DNA of 64,000 nt, from positions 10,850,001 to 10,914,000 of the forward strand of contig OX485803.1 in NCBI GenBank assembly GCA_950295325.1. Direction: 5' to 3'. Shown piece after piece: positions 33,574 through 46,480 of this stretch. This DNA comes from Polytrichum commune. Its lineage: Eukaryota; Streptophyta; Polytrichopsida; Polytrichales; Polytrichaceae. The notes beneath the pieces were generated by a model. That model made no database searches. It was not told where the DNA came from and saw only the letters and a list, made by a program, of their open reading frames with translations. Position 1 is the stretch's first letter, and every line of letters begins with the position of its first letter. A program made the translations under genes and the position numbers.

Positions 33574-36500
33574 ATGGAGGAGAAGAGAGAAGGATCGTCA
33601 TGGACATCATCTGCCGCGGCATGGCGGACTTCAGTGCTAGCCAAGCATCTCACTCAAGAGTTGTGCTATGGCGCTTTCTTGCAACCCCAGGCATGCTTGG
33701 CTTATGCTCCTCCCGAGGTTAATTCAGGTAAAATTTACCCCTCCCTTAATTGTTTAGAGGTTTTTTTATGCAAAACCCCGAGCTTAAGTCAGGCTAGACT
33801 TTCAAACACTTGGATTGTCTGCATCTTTGTCGGTTGGGCAGCCTTTGCAGACGTCGATCGTAGAAGGCATTCTCTAAGTGTTTCTGTGAAACTGGATTTT
33901 GTACAGGCTAGGCTAGACATTCTTGATTTTGAATCTTTTTTTTTCTTCCCCCTTCGTTGACATCTTCATTCTGAGCAACGGTGATTTTTGAGAAGCTGTA
34001 TGTGTTTTTGAAACTAGAGAGAAGGGGGCTCTACGCCAGATTGCTGAAGTTGGGTCACTCAGAAACTGTTTATATCTCCAAGAAGGGTTGCAATTGCAGC
34101 ATACTGCTTTATTTTGTGCAAGGAGAGTACTAAAATTGAGTGGTTTGGGTTGAAAGAGCCTGTTGATGTGGTGGATGTTCCGAAACTGTTTGGGGCTTTT
34201 GGGATGAAGTTGCAAGATGTGATGGAATCTGCCATGAACTGGGTATCAAAATTTGTCTTCAAACAGTTGCGATGAAAGTTGTGATGAAAGTCAAACTAGA
34301 GGTCCTTTGCAACCCCTGTAAGATCTCTAGACTGAATTTTATTTATTTTCACTCTTTTTCCAGAGAACGAAGTGAGCTGGGTTTGAGGAATCATTGGGTT
34401 GTTGACATCTTTTGTTTCAATTCTGTGCAGATGCCCCTGCTTTTGATAAGTCTGTGATGCGATTTATGTTGGATGGACATAACCTAGAAGTCAGAGATGC
34501 CATGTTTGCATTGATGGCTGGTAGTGATCTTTTTGTGTCCAAAAGAGTGGGTGACCAAGTTTTTGTGTCTCCTGATTTCAACCAACCCATGGAGAAACAA
34601 AGAGAGAAAACTATGCAGCGAATTCTTTTTTTACTCAACAAAGGGATCTTCAAGGGCTGGCTGACGAAGCAATCGCCTGAGGATTCGCTGCGGCGAGCTG
34701 CAATTTTTGAAGCGTTGGGCACTTTTGATCATTCTCTTGCTATCAAGCTTGGAGTCCATGTCACCTTGTGGTGAGCATTCATCTCAAATCAAAGTTTTTC
34801 TTAATGCAGATTTCTGAAAATGTATTTAAGGTTTTATTGATTGCACTATATGCACTGTCCTTGACATCTGCTGAAAACATAATGCGAGTCCAAGAGTTGG
34901 AGTTTTTTGAGAGTAATACTAGGGTTTGGGGATGGTTGTGCTACAGGGGAGGCTCCATTCAATTTTTGGGGACAAAAAGACACCATGACAAATGGTTGCA
35001 GCTGACTGAAGACTATGTAGTCAGAGGATGTTTTGCAATGAGTGAACTTGGCCATGGCAGTAATGTATGTTTTTAGTGCCCCAAACTGCATCTATGTTAT
35101 ATCAACGGCTGTGCATCCAGAGCAAATTTCTTTATGTTGATTTTCGGTTTCCAATCTTGAGCATTTACCAAGAATTATTGTTTGCAAACATCCGATCACG
35201 TAAATTGGTTTTTTCAGGTGCGGGGAATTGAAACAGTGACAACATATGACTCGTCAACACAAGAGTTTATAATTGATACTCCCTGTGAGTCTGCTCAGAA
35301 GTACTGGATCGGAGGTGCAGCATTGGTAATTCTCTTTAAAGGTTTTTTTCTTTTGAATGATTGATAAGTATTTACTCTTGTTTAAAGCATCAGATGCCTA
35401 TCGTTTCTCAATCTTGGATGATGCAGTGCAATGTATCAGTTTGCTGCTATGACGCGTATAATTTACTGTTATAATTATATGCGCCATCCAAGATCCAGTA
35501 TCACATACTGACGCGTATAATTTGCTGTTATACATGCAGCATGCTACGCATACAATTGTCTTCTCCCAGCTTTTGATCAATGGAAGAAATGAGGGTGTTC
35601 ATGCTTTTGTTTGTCAAATACGGGATGAAAATGGACGCGAGTGTCCTGGTGTTCGGGTCGCTGATTGTGGTCACAAGATTGGATTGAATGGCGTTGACAA
35701 TGGTCGTATATGGTACGTTCTCTTATGTTAGTGAAAGTTGGATGTTTCAATAAACATCCATGCTCACAGTTGTCACATTGCCCTGATTAGCTTTAGGCAG
35801 TGCTAATGTAATTTAGGCTAATCAGGAATGACCCTGAAAGGATGCATTGTTTGAACTTCCCATGCTAGTTACAAATGCAATATTTTTTGAGAATAAAGTG
35901 TACAAATCGTGGTGCTTCTAAATTTGAAGGGTGATGAAAACATTTATTTTCAGCTTGAAGTGATACAATATTGACATGTTGGAACCTGATTCTGCCTTGG
36001 ATTGCAGGTTTGACAAAGTGAGAATTCCTCGTGAGAATTTGCTTAATGCAGTTGCTGATGTTACTCCAGATGGGCGCTACGAAAGTGCCATCAAGGACCC
36101 AGATCAGGTGTGTGGTTGTCAAGTTTGATTGTTTGAGCAACAACAATACCTATATTAGGCCTTTTTATTTTATTTTAATCAATTTCTGCAACAACACTGT
36201 ACATTTTGGTCAGTTTTGGACACCCGTGTGATGAAATAATAAATTCTCCAGGTGCCACATAGGACACATAAATGTTCTTGACCAATGACAACATGACAGG
36301 TGAAACTTAGAGGTTTAGGCATTCATGGGTAGAATCAAATATTTACAAAAATGATAGGCACGCAGGGTATGGAGTAATGTGCAATAACTTCCTACTTATG
36401 TCCCATTGTTATCTTACATTTGTCTGGGCCTCATTTGAAAGTTATTTTGTACATGTATGCAGAGATTTGGTGCCTTTATGGCCCCTCTTACATCAGGTCG

Positions 36501-39500
36501 GGTTACGATTGCCGTAAGTGCTATTTATCAAGCCAAAGTGGGTTTGGCCACTGCAATTCGATATGCATTGACGCGGCGTGCTTTCTCGCTTGCCCCAGAT
36601 CAGCCTGAGCTACTACTTTTGGATTATCCTAGTCACCAGCACCGATTACTCCCTCTCTTAGCCAAGACGTGAGTTCTCCATTCTCGTCTTTCACAAACAT
36701 TAGGTAGGAGCTCGAATGACCATATTACAGCTACTGATCATTGGTAATCTTAGAGTTCTTGCTGTTTAATCTTATCATACATTTTTTGTGTTCATCACCT
36801 AAATTCAAGCAAGTTGATGAGTGTGTGTGCTGCAGATATGCGATGAGCTTTGCTGCTGTGGATCTTAAAAAATTGTATATGAAGCGAAGGCCGGAAGATT
36901 CAAAGGTTATCCATGTGCTGTCAAGTGGTTTGAAAGCCATCTTCTCATGGCATAACATGCACACCCTCCAGGTTGGTCTCAGTCTACTTCTCAGTATATG
37001 TTTTCTTGCTTCTCTGTGCACTTTTGTGATGACATTGGTCTTCTGGGAGGTGGCCATTCAGTTCAACCCCAGAGCTTCTTTGCTGTGCAAACAAGGATGT
37101 TTTGGAGAATTTTTTGACGGTTGGTCAATATCACTATGATATCTTTCTTTGATTGCCTATGGAGTGAAGGTTTGTGACATCTATTTCATTTTTGTACACA
37201 AAGCTGTGTTCCCATGGGAGCTCCTAACAATCGTTGTTTTTATGGGCATTTCTGTGATGACATTGGTGTGGTGTGTTTTTGGAGAGATTTTTTTGATGGT
37301 GGGTCAACATGAATATGATATTTTTCTGTGATTTTTGATTTATTACGGAGTCAAAGTTCGTGACATTTATTCCATTTCTGTACACGAAGTTGTTTCCTGA
37401 CAAGAGGTCCTAACAACTGTTGCAAAACCTCCATGGTGTTGTAGGAATGTCGAGAGGCATGTGGAGGCCAGGGCCTGAAGACCGATAACCGAGTTGGTCA
37501 GCTGAAAGCAGAATATGATGTGCAGTTGACATTCGAAGGCGACAATAACGTACTCATGCAACAGGTTCTAGTTCCCAACTTCATTGTGTGTGCACGATAA
37601 TTTTCTCTATTCCAACATTCAAAGATCATCACTTGATTTTCCATGGTTCTTGCTTGTGTTTCTTCATTTGATTTGTCTAGTTTTCTGGACACATATTATG
37701 ATGGCAGGAGCTGGAAATTTTAGAGTTTAGGACTCAGCCTTTTCCTGTGTCATTGCAGGTGAGCAAAGCACTTCTTGCTGACTACATCGCTGCGCAAAGG
37801 AAGGGAAGACCCATGAAGGGTTTGGGCTTGGAACACATGAATAGCTCTCGCCCGGTCATTCCTGAGGAACTTAAGAGCAACTTACTTCGTGATCCTTCAA
37901 CTCAGGTACAATTTATAACATTAAAAAACTTTGTCAAGGAAATGCTTTACTTGAAATCCTTAGACCTGTATTTTTGCACAGGCTGGGTATGGGTTTTTTG
38001 GTTGTTTATTGTAATTTTAATACTTTTTAAGCTGTTGTGCTTTGTGCCTTAACTGGTGAGTATGCATGTACCAGTTGTCACTCTTCCAGCTACGAGAACG
38101 AGGATTATTGGAACTCTTGACAGCACAGGTCACGAATCTTGTGAAACAAGGGGTCTCCATGACAGATGCCACCATCTCGGTATCTTTCCATTCAAAGTTC
38201 AATACCCATCCAATTATCTGTTGGATTTTTTTTCATTTCTATGATATTTGTGAATGATTTTTCGATGCTGAAACAGTGTGAAAGGTTTCTGTTCGTTGTG
38301 TGACAATTTTATGTGGTTTGACATTTTGTAATTTAAATTATATTCTTGGAAGTGAATATGTGGATAGAGAATGGGAGGTTGAGTTGGGCTTTAACTCTTT
38401 TCTTTGTCATGCAGTGCTATCAATTAGCAGAGGATCTGGGACAAGCATTCTCTGAGCGCTCAATCTTGGAAAGCTGCTTGAGAGCAGAGCAGAATGCAAC
38501 AGGCTCGACAAAGGTAGAAAGGTTCACAGAACTCTAATTTGTGATAGCACAATCTCCAGGATATTATACATTGTACAAATATTTTCTCTTTCTGTTCTTA
38601 CACTACAAGTTTCTAACAACAACTCTTGTATTTTCAGGAGATTCTTAGCTTGTTAAGGTCACTCTACGTGCTATCGGCTGCAGATGAGGAGCCTGTTTTC
38701 TTGCGGTTAGTGTCAACCTATGCAAATGCAATATTTTATGTCGTTAATTATTTACTTCTGGATAGCTACACCATTAATAATGTTTATTCTAGAGTAAACT
38801 TACTTTTAATGGTTACACTAATTTCAAGAGTGGAAATTGGTGCAAATATTGCAATACACAGGGTATTTTGGACAATGAGAAATTTAACTACATGATCCGC
38901 CTAAGTGTGCTCGATTCATTCACTCAATGGACCTAAATTCCTGAACTTTAAGAAAACAAGCTCACAGACATCCCACTTCAATGAGCCACCAGTGAAAGTT
39001 ATAGTGTACGCTACACTAATTCTCATTCTCATATTCTCCCTCTTTAGACAAGGTGTACATAAGGTAAGCGGGTCTTAAATAGACGCTTTTCCTTTTGCAC
39101 CCACTTCTCATAGGATATGAATCACAAAATTAGTGCAAGATGAATAGCAAATCCAAATTGTGCCCATAGCCATTTTTTTCATAATTGTTGGAGCTCATAT
39201 GAATGTCTTATTTATTATCAAAGTAAAGATTCTCTTTCTCATTAAATGATCTTATAAGTGCCCCGAATTATGTTGACTTTTGAGCCTAGAATGGTTATTA
39301 TATTTTGAGCACGTTGTCCAATCTCTTTTAACACATGATGCCTTTTTGGTATCCGTTCTTTGAGCCACACCTAACCACACACCACTCAAATATAGGTGTT
39401 TGTTGAAGATGAGTAATCGAATTAAGGTAGACAACTCTTATTTTAGTTACTCCCTCCGTCCCAAAATTATTGTCCTACTCCCGGGAGTTTAATATCCCAA

Positions 39501-39806
39501 AATGTTTGTCACAAGAATCACTTTGATAATAAATATTAGATTCATACGAGCTCTGGTATGACCTTAGGTTTGACCTGCAAGACGTGGATTTTGAGCTTGT
39601 TGTGGATTTTTTGTGAATCATGCAGATATGGCTACTTGACACCAAGGCAGTCACAGCTGATCCGCACCGAGGTTGCCACCCTTTGTGGAGAGCTTCGGCC
39701 ACAAGCATTGAATTTGGTGGACTCTTTTGGCCTCCCACAGTCCTTCCTTGGTCCCATTGCCTCTGACTGGGTTGAATACAACTCATGGAAGAATGTACAA
39801 GCTTAA
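33574..39806 (+). CDS. ACX3: Peroxisomal acyl-CoA oxidase, ACX3 type, 14 exons, 684 aa
   Basis: A flavoenzyme of peroxisomal beta-oxidation that converts acyl-CoA to trans-2-enoyl-CoA and makes hydrogen peroxide; ACX3 of Arabidopsis prefers medium chains and is 675 residues long. Exons: 33574-33727, 34431-34770, 34947-35064, 35218-35325, 35540-35712, 36008-36107, 36463-36668, 36836-36971, 37445-37564, 37759-37905, 38075-38179, 38415-38513, 38638-38705, 39626-39806; all GT-AG with consistent phase. Marker stretches: [37 protein letters not shown] (flavin region), [20 protein letters not shown], and [10 protein letters not shown] with Glu446 as the expected catalytic base. The N-terminus holds R18-T-x5-H25-L26, a PTS2-like peroxisome signal; the C-terminus (NVQA) has no PTS1. 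The ATG at 33574 is the first in frame; an upstream TTG is not used. Exon 11 starts at the AG before 38075, which keeps the family spacing. Confidence 0.93.
37012..37440 (+). repeat. Tandem duplication inside ACX3 intron 8
   Basis: Two diverged copies of roughly 190-230 bp share TGTGATGACATTGGT, TTTGGAGA..TTTTTTGA, GGTCAA, ATATGATAT, GTGACAT and TTCTGTACAC. Both lie in the intron between the exons ending 36971 and starting 37445, before the exon with the catalytic Glu. Confidence 0.6.
39010..39445 (+). repeat. Dispersed repeat R1 in ACX3 intron 13
   Basis: A nearly complete R1 copy (GGAGCTCATATGAATGTCTT, AAGTAAAGATTCTC, GTTGACTTTTGAGCCTAGAA, GAGCCACACCTAACCACAC), followed at 39449 by a Stowaway-like end TACTCCCTCCGTCCCAAAAT. 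The intron is intact and the splice sites remain usable. Confidence 0.6.
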
Positions 39807-39974
39807 ATTACAATTGTATCTAGCTTACTACCAATTGGAAAGAGATACGTGCTGGGGCTGACATTGCTGTCAACATGTCTAGGAGGAAACGTGAATAGAT
39901 TTGTAACTGCTTAATAACATAAAAATTGTTTTACTCTGGACACATCATGTTCTTGATCTTCCATGTCTTGAGTA

Positions 39975-40370
39975 TCACCTCGTCCCTGTTGTCATAAGGT
40001 AGATGGGTCTTAAATGGTTACTTTTTTCCAACTAGCCCACTTCTCCTAGGATATGAAACACTCAATATGGTTAGCAAATCCAAATTAAGGCTATAGTCAC
40101 TTTCCTCGTGATTTCGGAGCTCATATGACTATCTTATCCAATTTTCAAAGTGAAGATTCTTGTGCTCATTAAATGGTCATGTAGGTCCTCCCCAATTTTG
40201 TTGACTATTGAGTCTTAGATAGTGATCATTTTTGAGCACGCAGATCAATCTCTCTTAAACACATGTCTTTTTGCTATCCAGTTTTGGAGCCATGCCTAAC
40301 CACATACCACCCAAATTTAGGTGTTTGACTAAGAGAAGTAATGGAACCAGGCACGTCTACCTCAAAGTTC
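39975..40370 (+). repeat. Dispersed repeat R1 downstream of ACX3
   Basis: A second R1 copy in the same orientation just after the stop codon of ACX3, probably within or beside its 3' untranslated region. Confidence 0.65.
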
Positions 40371-40860
40371 ATGTGCTTGTAATCATCAACTTCAGGGATT
40401 TTCAAAATTGAGGTTTTTACATTTTACTGCAACATATGTAGAGTTTGGTGTTTCAAAATGGATTCAAAGATGTAACACTCACCCCAATCGATCAAAACAA
40501 GTGATTAGACATCGTGGTTGTTATGAAATGGATAGTGAAAAATGCTTCCTATGATTTAATGTTTTATCTTTATTTTGGGAAATAGGAAAGGCCTAAATCT
40601 CACAAATGATCAGCAACAGTTTAAGGAATGCACTTGATAAGTTTCATCTAAAAGCACTGTTGAGGATTTGGACGAGTACTTGCACATTATATTGGACCTT
40701 GTAGTTTATCTATTCAACTGCATACCAAACTTTATTTCTAAGATTTTAACAACCTCGAAACTCGTATAGTGACCGATACTTGTTTTGTTGTGCTGGTTCA
40801 TGACTTAATATAAAATAAAGAATGTCGAGGTTGTTGTTGCACCACTCTTGTAATGTGTTA

Positions 40861-41177
40861 CTCCCTCTGTTTCACAATAAAACCATGGTTTCTGCATAAA
40901 CTCCGTGCCAGAATAAAACCATGGTTTCGTTATTACCACTACTCATGCCTATCATTCACGGCTAACAACGGCAGTGCAGCAGGGCCTACTAATAAATATG
41001 GTATATTTATCTAAGAAGCTACAGTAGCCTCGGTAAATACTGTATACTCCGTGCCAACTTGCTAATTTTTGGCAGCTCCCAATTTTGGTTAAAAAACGCA
41101 TTGTGGTTCAAAGATGGTCACTGTTCTTAATCCCGCACTGAAATAGAAACCATGGTTTTATTGTGAAACAGAGGGAG
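40861..41177. mobile_element. Stowaway-type MITE, 317 bp, between direct repeats
   Basis: Ends CTCCCTCTGTTTCACAATAA and TTATTGTGAAACAGAGGGAG are perfect inverted repeats for more than 30 bp, and TA flanks both sides. Unusually, a stretch of about 72 bp (GTTGTGCTGGTTCATG to TCTTGTAATGTG) occurs just before it (about 40787-40856) and again just after it (about 41185-41257). Confidence 0.88.
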
Positions 41178-41279
41178 TAGTATTGTTGTGCTGGTTCATG
41201 GTTAAATATAAAATAAAGAATGTCGAGGTTGTTGTTGCACCACTCTTGTAATGTGGTAGTAGTATAGACTAGATTATTA

Positions 41280-43240
41280 TGAAGTCTCAAAAGTTAACTC
41301 AACTAGGCTATCACAAAGTCAAGTGGATAAGAATGGATTAGTTACAATCTAGTTGACTACTTTTAGTGGCAATCTTGCTATTCATAATACTTGTAACTCC
41401 TCGTAACTCCTCTTATCTTGGACAAGTTGCATGGCGGTGAGCACTATACATGAGGAAGGCTTGCATGACAAGGGGGCTCCTTCCTCATGGCTCTAAGGTG
41501 GCTTGGTTCATCTCTCTCTCTCGTTGCTAGCTTGAGGATTCGATTTATATTTTTAGTCCGAGCTTTGTGAGCTCATGACAACTCCCCACCATCACTCACC
41601 ATTTTGGAAAGGGGGAAATGACCGAGGAGGGGCATGGGTGCAACGGGCTTAGACAACACATGTCAAAATAGTGCTTTATGATGGACTTTGCAAGGTCTTC
41701 CATTTTGTTGTGAAAGGATCTCAAAATTAAATTATCTTAAATATATCATAATAATAATAATAATAATAAATTTATGGCATTTTAACATTCCCATGATATA
41801 TAACTTGCAATATGATTATTAATACTATTATAATTATGTCAATTCATAAATGAATAATTGAAATTTTCATAAAGCAAAAGGGTGCAATATCCTAGCTCTG
41901 CACCGCATTTTGTTGGAAATAAATAATCATAAGTGGAGACTACAACAAGAAGTGGACGGCAAGCAACACAATTTCAATCTAAAAATGTAAGCAACAAATG
42001 AAAGTAAGAAACATTTCTTATTTAGTCCATTATTGCATCATGGAGTTTGATTTCATTTTTATAATTAATTAGTGAGAATTCACTTATCTTAAGTAAGAAA
42101 TTAGGTCAAAATTGGATTTCATAATCCACACACCCTTGCAGGTTATGGTGGAGTTGCCACCCCAGGTTGTAAAAGATATGTTTATGTACCTACTTGTGTG
42201 TTGTGATTGTCCTATGTGTTGTGATTTTTGGATTGCCTTAGTTTTAGGCATAGCACATTAATTTTCTTAAATGAAAGGCTTGCAAGATTATGTGTATTGG
42301 GATTGATGAATTTGTCACCGAGGGTGAGGGTGTGAGGTTGACTAACATGGTTACTATACTTTAGCTTGAGTGCTACATTGTATTGGCCTATTGGTGTGGG
42401 CCATAATAATTCTTTAGAACCAATAATGTGGGCACATTAATTTTCAACCCACACCAAATCTCTAATTACAAATTAGTGTAGACTAAAGTATAAATTATAT
42501 ATATATATATATGGTTAGGAAATTGATGTGGTGATTGTTTATTTTATATATAGTTTCTTAGAACCATGTTGATATGAAACTTTGTCGTCTGGGTCATAAA
42601 TCTCTAGGAAGATTTAAGAGGAAACTTGAGACCTTTGGGTCCCCATTCTTTCCATCCGTACTAGACAATTAGGGTGGCCCACACTAAATTGCCACCTAGA
42701 CCAACATGATAATTAGTATATTTAGGGCATCTCCAAGCATCATTAAAATTTGTACTCTTTATATTTGGATTTGTAGGTTTTTTGGAGTATAGCTGCATTT
42801 TGGACCCACTTGCAAAGCCCAAATGTTTCCAATTTGTTAGTGCCAATCATTTATGTCAAAGGACTTCAAAATGTAGTTGGTGGGCAATAGAATACTAGGA
42901 CATGTACATGGATTGCATGGACCGAGTGAGCATGCTACCTCAAGAGCTCATTAAAATTTGATTATTGGGAAAAATGTTTTGAGGCAATGATTGGAGACGC
43001 TCTTTATTCTTGGCGGGTTCATTGCTAAAGATAGTTGTTGTGGCTGTATAGATCTTGATTGCCTTTTTATAAATTGGTTACATATACTTTGTGTTTGTCT
43101 CTTCGTTGTGGGTTCGGTCTATATTGGGTTATATTTAAGTACATTTTACTTCCTTGAATGAAAATTTCATAAGAAAAGAAACAACTCCTTATATGGTTGA
43201 AACCAAGGTTTAAGAAGATCCAAAGTTCACAATTCATTAG
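41280..43240. other. Unassigned AT-rich intergenic DNA
   Basis: No gene is supported. It contains an ATA-rich microsatellite (41747-41771), a (TA)n run (42493-42512) and a trace of the repeat also seen at 19019-19170 (near 41580-41660). Confidence 0.4.
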
Positions 43241-43247
43241 AAAAGTA

Positions 43248-43388
43248 CACCGTTCATGGTGTTTAGTGTCACTTACTATTTGAAATTACACAATGCAATA
43301 AATGGTTAGTAAATTTTATATTCTCAATAAATAGTTATAGCATTGTGTAACTCCAAATAGTAAGTGATACTAAATACCATAAACGGTG
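43248..43388. mobile_element. Foldback MITE, 141 bp
   Basis: Ends CACCGTTCATGGTGTTTAGT and, on the other strand, CACCGTTTATGGTATTTAGT continue as inverted arms of about 49 bp each (to GCATTGTGTAA-type sequence) around a 40-bp centre, with TA on both sides. It is small, non-coding and highly hairpin-forming. Confidence 0.75.
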
Positions 43389-43399
43389 TAGTGAGCTAA

Positions 43400-44216
43400 A
43401 TAGCAATAATGTAGACTTATGATTACATTTAGTTACTCGTAAATACTAAGGCCATTTCATACTACAACTATACTTAAAGTTGGGGAGCACTGTTTATATT
43501 TTCACTTTTCCACTAAGATATGGGTCAATCACTTAATCTACAAGTGAAAGTGAAGTTATTTTTTGAAAGTTAGGCCTTCGAATGTAAATGCACTTAGTAT
43601 GGATTAATGGGCCCTCTAAAATATAAGTGACATGAATTTCAGTTGGGTAGGGTAGTCTGAGGAGGGTTGCCTTGCTTGACACAAAATGACCCATGGTTTC
43701 ATATCCTTTGACACCTCCTTACCCCGAATGAGTTCGTAAGGGGGGGATAGTGTCTTCTGAGTCAAAGACACCCCGATACACACTGTACGCCCGTTGATCT
43801 TGCCCTCCGGTAGATGGAACTAGGCTACATCATGCCCATCCTTTTGTTGCCATCACATAATTTCAATCACGTATTTAAGTTACAATAATTGTGCTTATCT
43901 TATGACTTAAGTGTTCACATGATGATAAATCTAGATGTTGTCATTGCCCTAGCTCTAATGACGTATGTTACATGGCCAAATTATCATGAGTTACATCATA
44001 TGGATTAAAAAATAGAATTTAATAGCATTTTCATTGGAAAGCGAAGTGGATCGTATATATAGTAAACAAATTACATTTTCATGATTTACATTTTGTGTAT
44101 GTGATAGGAATTTATCACATTATATTGAGAACCTTAGTATACATACATGAGTCCATTAATTGGTGTACCAGATTACTATGTATACTCTTTTCTCTTTACA
44201 AATTTTGTATGATATA
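43400..44216. other. Unassigned interval
   Basis: AT-rich DNA with no gene or structure I can support. Confidence 0.3.
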
Positions 44217-46480
44217 TGGTGGGAATTAATGGTGTTTGTTCTTTAGACATCACCACAACTTGTATTTGGTACTCCATGTGTAGTATAACACTATTTCTGT
44301 AGTGTCCGCACCCTCTGAATTGATATGGTCCACCTTATTTTTAAGAACTATCTTTTCAAAAGTAACTTAATAATTAATGGTATGGATGCCTATCACATCG
44401 ATCTGTTGCATCTAATAGCCGGTTTACACCATGGACCATGAAGTCGGACCATGGACTTAAAAAAGCAATACACAAAGTTTTTGGGCCCTCACTAGGTGTA
44501 AACCGAATGTGGACTAAGAGGAATGACCATGCACCCATAAGTGAATGTGCTGATTTTTTTGTAATTTATGCCCAAAAAGGGCAGTTTTGAAAAAAATAAA
44601 GTTTGACCATTCTCTTGTCTTCTCGTCTTCATCTTCTTTCCCCCCCCCAAAAAAATCATTGAAATTTATTATAACAACGTTTTTCCTGCCGTGGGCCCCT
44701 ACCTATTTCTACTATAGCCTCTTTTTTGCCTCTCCCACCGCAAAACCACGGGGAGGTCACTCAGTAGGATTTTTGTGTACCACGTGCGGCGGAGGGGTAT
44801 TTGTTTAGGGGCTATTTACCTCCAAGGCACGAATTAAAAGCTCCCTATAATTACATAATATTCTAAAATGGCCTATTTTTTTGTACCCTAGCATTACTTA
44901 TAATGCCCATGTCATTGAATTTTTTTGTAGTCTATATTCCTTTTAATTTAAAAAACTAAATTTAAGAATGTATGCAATGCAAAAGTGATGGGAAAAGCAT
45001 GGCAACAAAAAATATAAAAATTACGTACCATTGCAAAAACCAAGTACAAAAACTTAAAGTGAAAAACTTAAAGTGGATCGTTTCAGACCTGCTCTTCAAG
45101 GTTTCCGCATCAGATCACGCAGCCTGGCTAAAAAACTCTACACAAGATTGGAGAAGAGGATGACGACAAGCAATCCTAAACCCTAAACACAACGGTGAGG
45201 CTCAAATGTTGTGCACAAACAGGCGCCCTACAATCGGGTTGAAGAGTTTCAAAAGAGAAGGGGAGAAAAACCACCAAGAGAAGTCTGGCATAGAGTTAGG
45301 CTTCCAATTTCATTCATTTTTGGGTGAATGATGAGTAATTTTTCATCCATCCCTCGTGAGGCATGCGTACGAAATTGATTCTACTAAACATACATCCTAA
45401 GATCCTTATTTTCAGCCCCTATATTATTTTTACTAGAAGGGAATGACCCATATTTTATACCTGCCTATTTTACTTGTAATGGGCTTATGTACTTTTAATG
45501 GACCCTTCATTATTTGGAATTCTTTTATAATTTTTATGTCAAATGATTTTAATCCTCCCTACATAATGCCACACGTTGTTTTTAAAATGCACTAAGTGAC
45601 CTCCCCGTACACAAAACCCATTGGACCATGTTAGTTGATAATGTAGGCCTTAAAATTTGTCTTTTGTAACCTTGGTTGTGCATTTGCTTAAATCATGCCA
45701 TGCCAACATGTAAGTCTTAATTGATAGGTATCATGTTCTTTGTTCGGGGACCCGAGGGGCTTGTCACTTGGCACACAAACTACTTAGCCAACAACATAAC
45801 ATCATTCAGCCATGTGGGTCACTTCCATTGACCCTGGAATATGTCAAATTAATTTTGTGAGCCCCATGAACAAAGCAATAATACTTGTTCATTATTCATA
45901 CATTTAGGTTGACACTTGGAAATTTGGGTGGAGTTATAATCCTGGCACTTTCACATAAAACATTGTTCATCCCGACATTCTCCACAAGAAGCATTGTTCA
46001 TCCTGGCGCCATTCATAGTAGAACTTTTCACTGAAAATACCAACACTATCATGATATTCATACTATTTATTTTGACATTATTCACTATTCATACATGTGT
46101 CAATTTCTTCATATTATCTAAGTTTCTTCTAATGAAGATAAGATAGTCAAGGCCCATGTTAGATGCTAAATATAGAATGAATCACAACCATGTAGCTGAA
46201 CAATATTATGGGAGAGGAAATTGTGGAGGGGGAGACAAAATAGTAAGCTAGAAAGGGAAGGTACTTAGGGGGGACATAATGGCCCGGGGAATGATATTAA
46301 GAAGGGAACTCCACCTTGAGAGATGTTACAATGTACAATGGAAAGATAAATACAAGCATACATAGGATAGTAATGTACTCCTAAGTATTTACATGTGTTC
46401 TTCTTTTATAAAAATGGGGGCATGTATGTGGTAGAGTTCAAGGTGGTGCTCATGACCTTCAAGAAAGATGATGCTACCTT
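44217..46480 (+). repeat. Diverged segmental duplication, copy 1
   Basis: It is paralogous to 56786-57306 plus 63279-63420. GTGGGAATTAATGGTGTTTG opens both copies; later landmarks are ACTATTTCTGTAGTGTCC, ATAATTAATGGTATGGATG, AACCTTGGTTGTGCATT, GTCACTTGGCACACAAACTA and GACCTTCAAGAAAGATGATG. Copy 1 contains a Harbinger-like insertion (44417-45664) missing from copy 2. Copy 2 contains the copia element, missing here, and this copy shows its target as CATAGGAT near 46363. Confidence 0.75.
44417..45664 (+). mobile_element. PIF/Harbinger-like element, copy 3, degraded
   Basis: The left end AGCCGGTTTACACCATGGAC continues as in copies 1 and 2 (CTCACTAGGTGTAAACCGAA, GAATGACCATGCACC, GTTTGACCATTCTC). 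Near the right, AAAACCCATTGGACCATGTT and GTAGGCCTTAAAATTTGTCT match the distal part of those copies, but the final TIR is gone. It lacks the clear family A MITE. The paralogous locus near 56980-57030 lacks the element. Confidence 0.6.

Noticed and set aside
38090-38179. Alternative acceptor for ACX3 exon 11 (CTCTTCCAG/CTACGAG).
   Set aside because: It is in frame but five residues shorter; the acceptor before 38075 restores the family spacing ahead of LRERG.
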